From Gammaproteobacteria bacterium (GTDB taxonomy: Bacteria; Pseudomonadota; Gammaproteobacteria; Steroidobacterales; Steroidobacteraceae), in the NCBI GenBank assembly GCA_030040525.1, contig JASHTN010000415.1:1-13913 (forward strand): DNA of 13,913 bases. Reading direction: 5' to 3'. Below are positions 11,347 to 13,913 of the stretch, in pieces. The notes under the pieces were generated by a model. It did not search any database. It was given only the letters and a program-made list of their open reading frames with translations, and was not told the DNA's origin. The position numbers were made by a program, and so were the translations under genes. The stretch's first letter is position 1. Every line of letters starts with the position of its first letter.

Positions 11347-13431
11347 GTGAGCGTCGTGAGCTATCGAACCGCAGGCGGAGTGGCGGTGCTGACGATCGAC
11401 AATCCTCCGGTCAATGCGTTGAGCCACGCGGTACGTGCCGGGCTCGTGGAGGGGCTGGAGCGCGCCGCAGGCGATGCGGCGGTCGTGGCCGCGGTGCTGT
11501 GCGGAACCAACGCCTGCTTCTCCGCCGGGGCCGACATCGAGGAGATCGCCTCGGGACTCGCGCTCCAGGCGCCGCTGCTGGCGGACGTGCAGGCGCGCAT
11601 CGAGGCGGCGCGCAAGCCCATCGTCGCCGCGCTCGAGGGCACCGCCCTCGGCGGCGGACTCGAGATCGCGCTCACCTGTCATTGGCGGACCTGCGCCCCG
11701 ACGGCGCGCGTCGGCCTGCCCGAGGTGAAGCTCGGCCTGATCCCCGGCGCTGGCGGCACGCTGCGCTTCACGCGACTCGCCGGACCGGAGTCCGCGCTCG
11801 AGGCGATCACGGGCGGGGCGCAGATCCCCGCGGCGCGCGCGCTCGAGGTCGGGCTCGTCGATGCACTCGCCGAGGATGCGGTGGCCGCGGCCATCGAGCT
11901 CGGTCGCCAGGCGGCGGCGGACGGGCGGCCGCTGCGGCTGGCGCGCGACTGCGGCGACCGCATCCGCAGCGTTCGCCCGGGGCTGTTCGCGGAGTTTCGC
12001 CGCAATATCACGCGACGCGCCCGCGGGCAGCTCGCTCCCTGGCGGATCGTGGACAGCATCGAGGCGGCCTGCATGCAACCGCCGGAGGCGGCCCTGGCGC
12101 TTGAGCGCGCGGGCTTCGTCGCCTGTCGCGACAGCCCGCAGCACCAGGCGCTCAGGCACGTGTTCTTTGCAGAGCGCGAGGCGCGGCGCATTCCGGGCAT
12201 CGGAGCGGAGGTGAAGCCGCTGCCGGTCCGCAGCGCCGCCGTGATCGGCGCCGGCACCATGGGCACGGGTATAGCGATGAGCTTCGCGAACGCCGGCATC
12301 CCGGTGCTGCTGCGCGAGGCCGCGCCGGATGCCCTCGAGCGCGGGCTCGCGCAGGTGCGCAGTCAGTACGACGGCTCGGTGAAGCGCGGCAGCCTGACGC
12401 GCGAGCGCGCCGCTGCGGCGCTGGCGCTCATCCGTCCGGCAAGCGACTATGCGGCGCTCGGCTCCGCCGACATCGTCGTCGAGGCGGTGTTCGAGGACCT
12501 CAGGCTCAAGCAGGAGGTGTTCGGGCTGCTCGACCGGGCGGCCGCGCCGGCCGCCATCCTCGCCACCAACACCTCGAGCCTCGACATCGACGCGATCGCA
12601 GCCGCCACGTCGCGGCCGGAGCAGGTGGTGGGAACGCATTTTTTCAGCCCGGCGCACGTCATGAAGCTGCTCGAGAACGTGCGTGGCAGCCGCAGCTCGC
12701 CGCAGACTCTGGCGACGGTCATGGCGCTCGGGCGCACGCTCGGCAAGGCGGCGGTGCTCGCCGGCAACTGCGACGGCTTCATCGGCAACCGCATGCTGAT
12801 GTTCTACGGCGCGGAGGCCGAGTTCCTGCTGGAGGAGGGTGCAACACCCGAGCAGATCGATCGCGTCATGGAGGACTTCGGCTTCGCGATGGGACCACTC
12901 GCGGTGCGCGATCTCGCCGGCAACGACGTGGGGCTCCTGATCCGCAAGGGGCGCAAGCTCCCTGCCGACGAGCGCTGGTCGCCGATCCTCGAGCGCGTGG
13001 TGGCGGCCGGAAGGCTCGGACAGAAGACCGGCAAGGGCTTCTACCGCTACGAGGGCCGCAGCCGCATTTCCGACCCCGAGGTGCTCACGCTGATCGAGGC
13101 AGTCTCGCGCGACTTAGGCCTCAAGCGGCGCAGCATTCCGGACCAGGAGATTCTCGAGCGCCTGTTGCACCCGCTGGTGAACGAAGGAGCCCGCATCGTC
13201 GATGAGGGCATCGCGCTGCGCCCCGGAGACATCGACGTCGTCTACGTGAACGGCTACGGCTTCCCGGCGTACAAGGGGGGGCCGATGTACTGGGCGGAGC
13301 AGGCGGGACTCGAGCGCGTCGTGGAGACGATGCGGCGGCTCGCGCCCACCCACGGCGCGCGCTGGCGGCCGGCGCCGCTGCTCGAGCGCCTGGCCGCGAC
13401 CGGGGCGGGCTGGGACGCTCGCGCGCGATGA
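11347..13431 (+). CDS. Fused enoyl-CoA hydratase/3-hydroxyacyl-CoA dehydrogenase (FadJ-like)
   Basis: This is a 694-residue bifunctional beta-oxidation enzyme that hydrates trans-2-enoyl-CoA and then oxidises the 3-hydroxyacyl-CoA with NAD. Residues 1 to ~180 form the crotonase domain: oxyanion-hole region CFSAGADIEEIA, and catalytic Glu106 (ALGGGLEIAL) and Glu126 (GLPEVKLGLIPGAGGT), with the normal spacing of 20. The NAD-binding loop GAGTMG is at 301-306, the catalytic His is His431 in GTHFFSPAHVMKLLE, and two C-terminal 3HCDH domains follow (NCDGFIGNRM, then NEGARIVDEG). It has the compact MFE1/FadJ-like layout, shorter than E. coli FadB at ~729. I chose GTG 11347 because of the GAAGGGA ribosome site at 11334-11340 and the normal N-terminus; ATG 11317 would add 10 residues. 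Its stop overlaps the next gene. No thiolase gene is in view. Confidence 0.92.
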   Translation: MSVVSYRTAGGVAVLTIDNPPVNALSHAVRAGLVEGLERAAGDAAVVAAVLCGTNACFSAGADIEEIASGLALQAPLLADVQARIEAARKPIVAALEGTALGGGLEIALTCHWRTCAPTARVGLPEVKLGLIPGAGGTLRFTRLAGPESALEAITGGAQIPAARALEVGLVDALAEDAVAAAIELGRQAAADGRPLRLARDCGDRIRSVRPGLFAEFRRNITRRARGQLAPWRIVDSIEAACMQPPEAALALERAGFVACRDSPQHQALRHVFFAEREARRIPGIGAEVKPLPVRSAAVIGAGTMGTGIAMSFANAGIPVLLREAAPDALERGLAQVRSQYDGSVKRGSLTRERAAAALALIRPASDYAALGSADIVVEAVFEDLRLKQEVFGLLDRAAAPAAILATNTSSLDIDAIAAATSRPEQVVGTHFFSPAHVMKLLENVRGSRSSPQTLATVMALGRTLGKAAVLAGNCDGFIGNRMLMFYGAEAEFLLEEGATPEQIDRVMEDFGFAMGPLAVRDLAGNDVGLLIRKGRKLPADERWSPILERVVAAGRLGQKTGKGFYRYEGRSRISDPEVLTLIEAVSRDLGLKRRSIPDQEILERLLHPLVNEGARIVDEGIALRPGDIDVVYVNGYGFPAYKGGPMYWAEQAGLERVVETMRRLAPTHGARWRPAPLLERLAATGAGWDARAR

Positions 13432-13913
13432 TGAGCGGCGCATCGAGCGCGCTCGCGGGGCTTCTCGGTGCCTCGCTGGCAGCGGTGGCAGTCTTGCCCG
13501 CCGCCTCTCCGCCCGGCACTGCGCTGCACGCCGCTGAGCTCAGGGCCTATGTGGCTGCCATGGACGGTCGCAAAGCCGAGGCGCTCGCGGCCCTGCAGCG
13601 CGCCGGCGATGCGGCCGCTGCCTCGGGCGCGGCGGGCGACTCGGGCTGGACTCTCACGCCGCAGTATGCGGCGCTCGTGCGCTTCGGCCTGTGGGACGAG
13701 ATGCTCGCCGTGCTGCCGCCGGATCCGCGGCGCATCGGCTTGACCGCCGGCTATCTCTACGCGCGTGGCTTCGCACTCGCCGCGCGCGGCCGGCTGCCGG
13801 AGGCCCAGACCGCGCTGGCGCGACTGCGGGCGCTCGCGGCGCAGGCACCGCCCGACGTTGCGGCGGGCGCCAACACGCTCGCGGCGGTGCTGGAAGTCGC
13901 CGTACCCATCGTG
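13428..13913 (+). CDS. TPR-like protein, cut by window end
   Basis: The reading frame is open from ATG 13428 to the window end (162 codons seen), and the start overlaps the preceding stop as ATGA, so the two genes are probably co-translated. ATG 13431 in the same frame is an equal alternative. Residues ~8-26 are hydrophobic (LAGLLGASLAAVAVLPAA) but lack the basic residues of a good signal peptide. The rest is rich in alanine, arginine and leucine and looks like paired helices: AELRAYVAAMDGRKAEALAA, ALVRFGLWDEMLAVLPPDP, GYLYARGFALAARGRLPEAQ. The last two resemble the C-terminal part of a family of large secreted TPR proteins. If so, this protein starts late relative to the family and is a short or N-terminally truncated member. 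Function is unknown. Confidence 0.65.
   Translation, partial: MMSGASSALAGLLGASLAAVAVLPAASPPGTALHAAELRAYVAAMDGRKAEALAALQRAGDAAAASGAAGDSGWTLTPQYAALVRFGLWDEMLAVLPPDPRRIGLTAGYLYARGFALAARGRLPEAQTALARLRALAAQAPPDVAAGANTLAAVLEVAVPIV

Overview
The window is GC-rich, almost wholly coding DNA from a Gram-negative proteobacterium, most likely a beta- or gammaproteobacterium. The evidence for this is a lipid A aminoarabinose (Arn) pathway, a periplasmic YceI protein, a DesA-type membrane desaturase and an FadJ-like beta-oxidation enzyme. I see no insertion sequence, integrase, phage gene, CRISPR array, tRNA or rRNA.

Positions 1-5275 hold an arn cluster on the + strand: the 3' end of arnT, a small ArnE/F-like membrane protein, arnB, arnC, a stand-alone ArnA formyltransferase and arnD. 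The first five genes are joined by 4-bp GTGA or ATGA overlaps, so they look like one translationally coupled operon. Together they would make undecaprenyl-phosphate-L-Ara4N (aminotransferase, N-formylation, lipid transfer, deformylation), flip it, and move it to lipid A, which lowers affinity for polymyxin-type peptides. The UDP-glucuronate decarboxylase half of ArnA is not in the window. A PIG3-like NAD(P)H:quinone oxidoreductase (5354-6331) and a DesA-type fatty acid desaturase (6410-7582) follow in the same direction.

Positions 7572-8303 are the richest non-coding part. A 27-bp direct repeat with two perfect hairpins separates the desaturase from a convergent Lrp/AsnC regulator. The regulator is divergent from alanine dehydrogenase (ald), and their shared 147-bp region holds two 13-bp palindromes with centres 31 bp apart plus a third inverted repeat next to a candidate ald -10 box. 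This looks like an AldR-ald pair with its operators.

Positions 9534-13913 hold a secreted YceI-family protein, a convergent L-2-hydroxyglutarate oxidase-like flavoprotein, and, divergent from that, a fused enoyl-CoA hydratase/3-hydroxyacyl-CoA dehydrogenase. The last overlaps the start of a TPR-like protein cut by the window end. Two TACAAT -10 boxes face away from each other between the flavoprotein and the beta-oxidation gene.

Most genes belong to known families, and I found no convincing wholly new system. The items most worth follow-up are the repeat/hairpin block after the desaturase, the phased palindromes between the Lrp-type regulator and ald, and the split ArnA.
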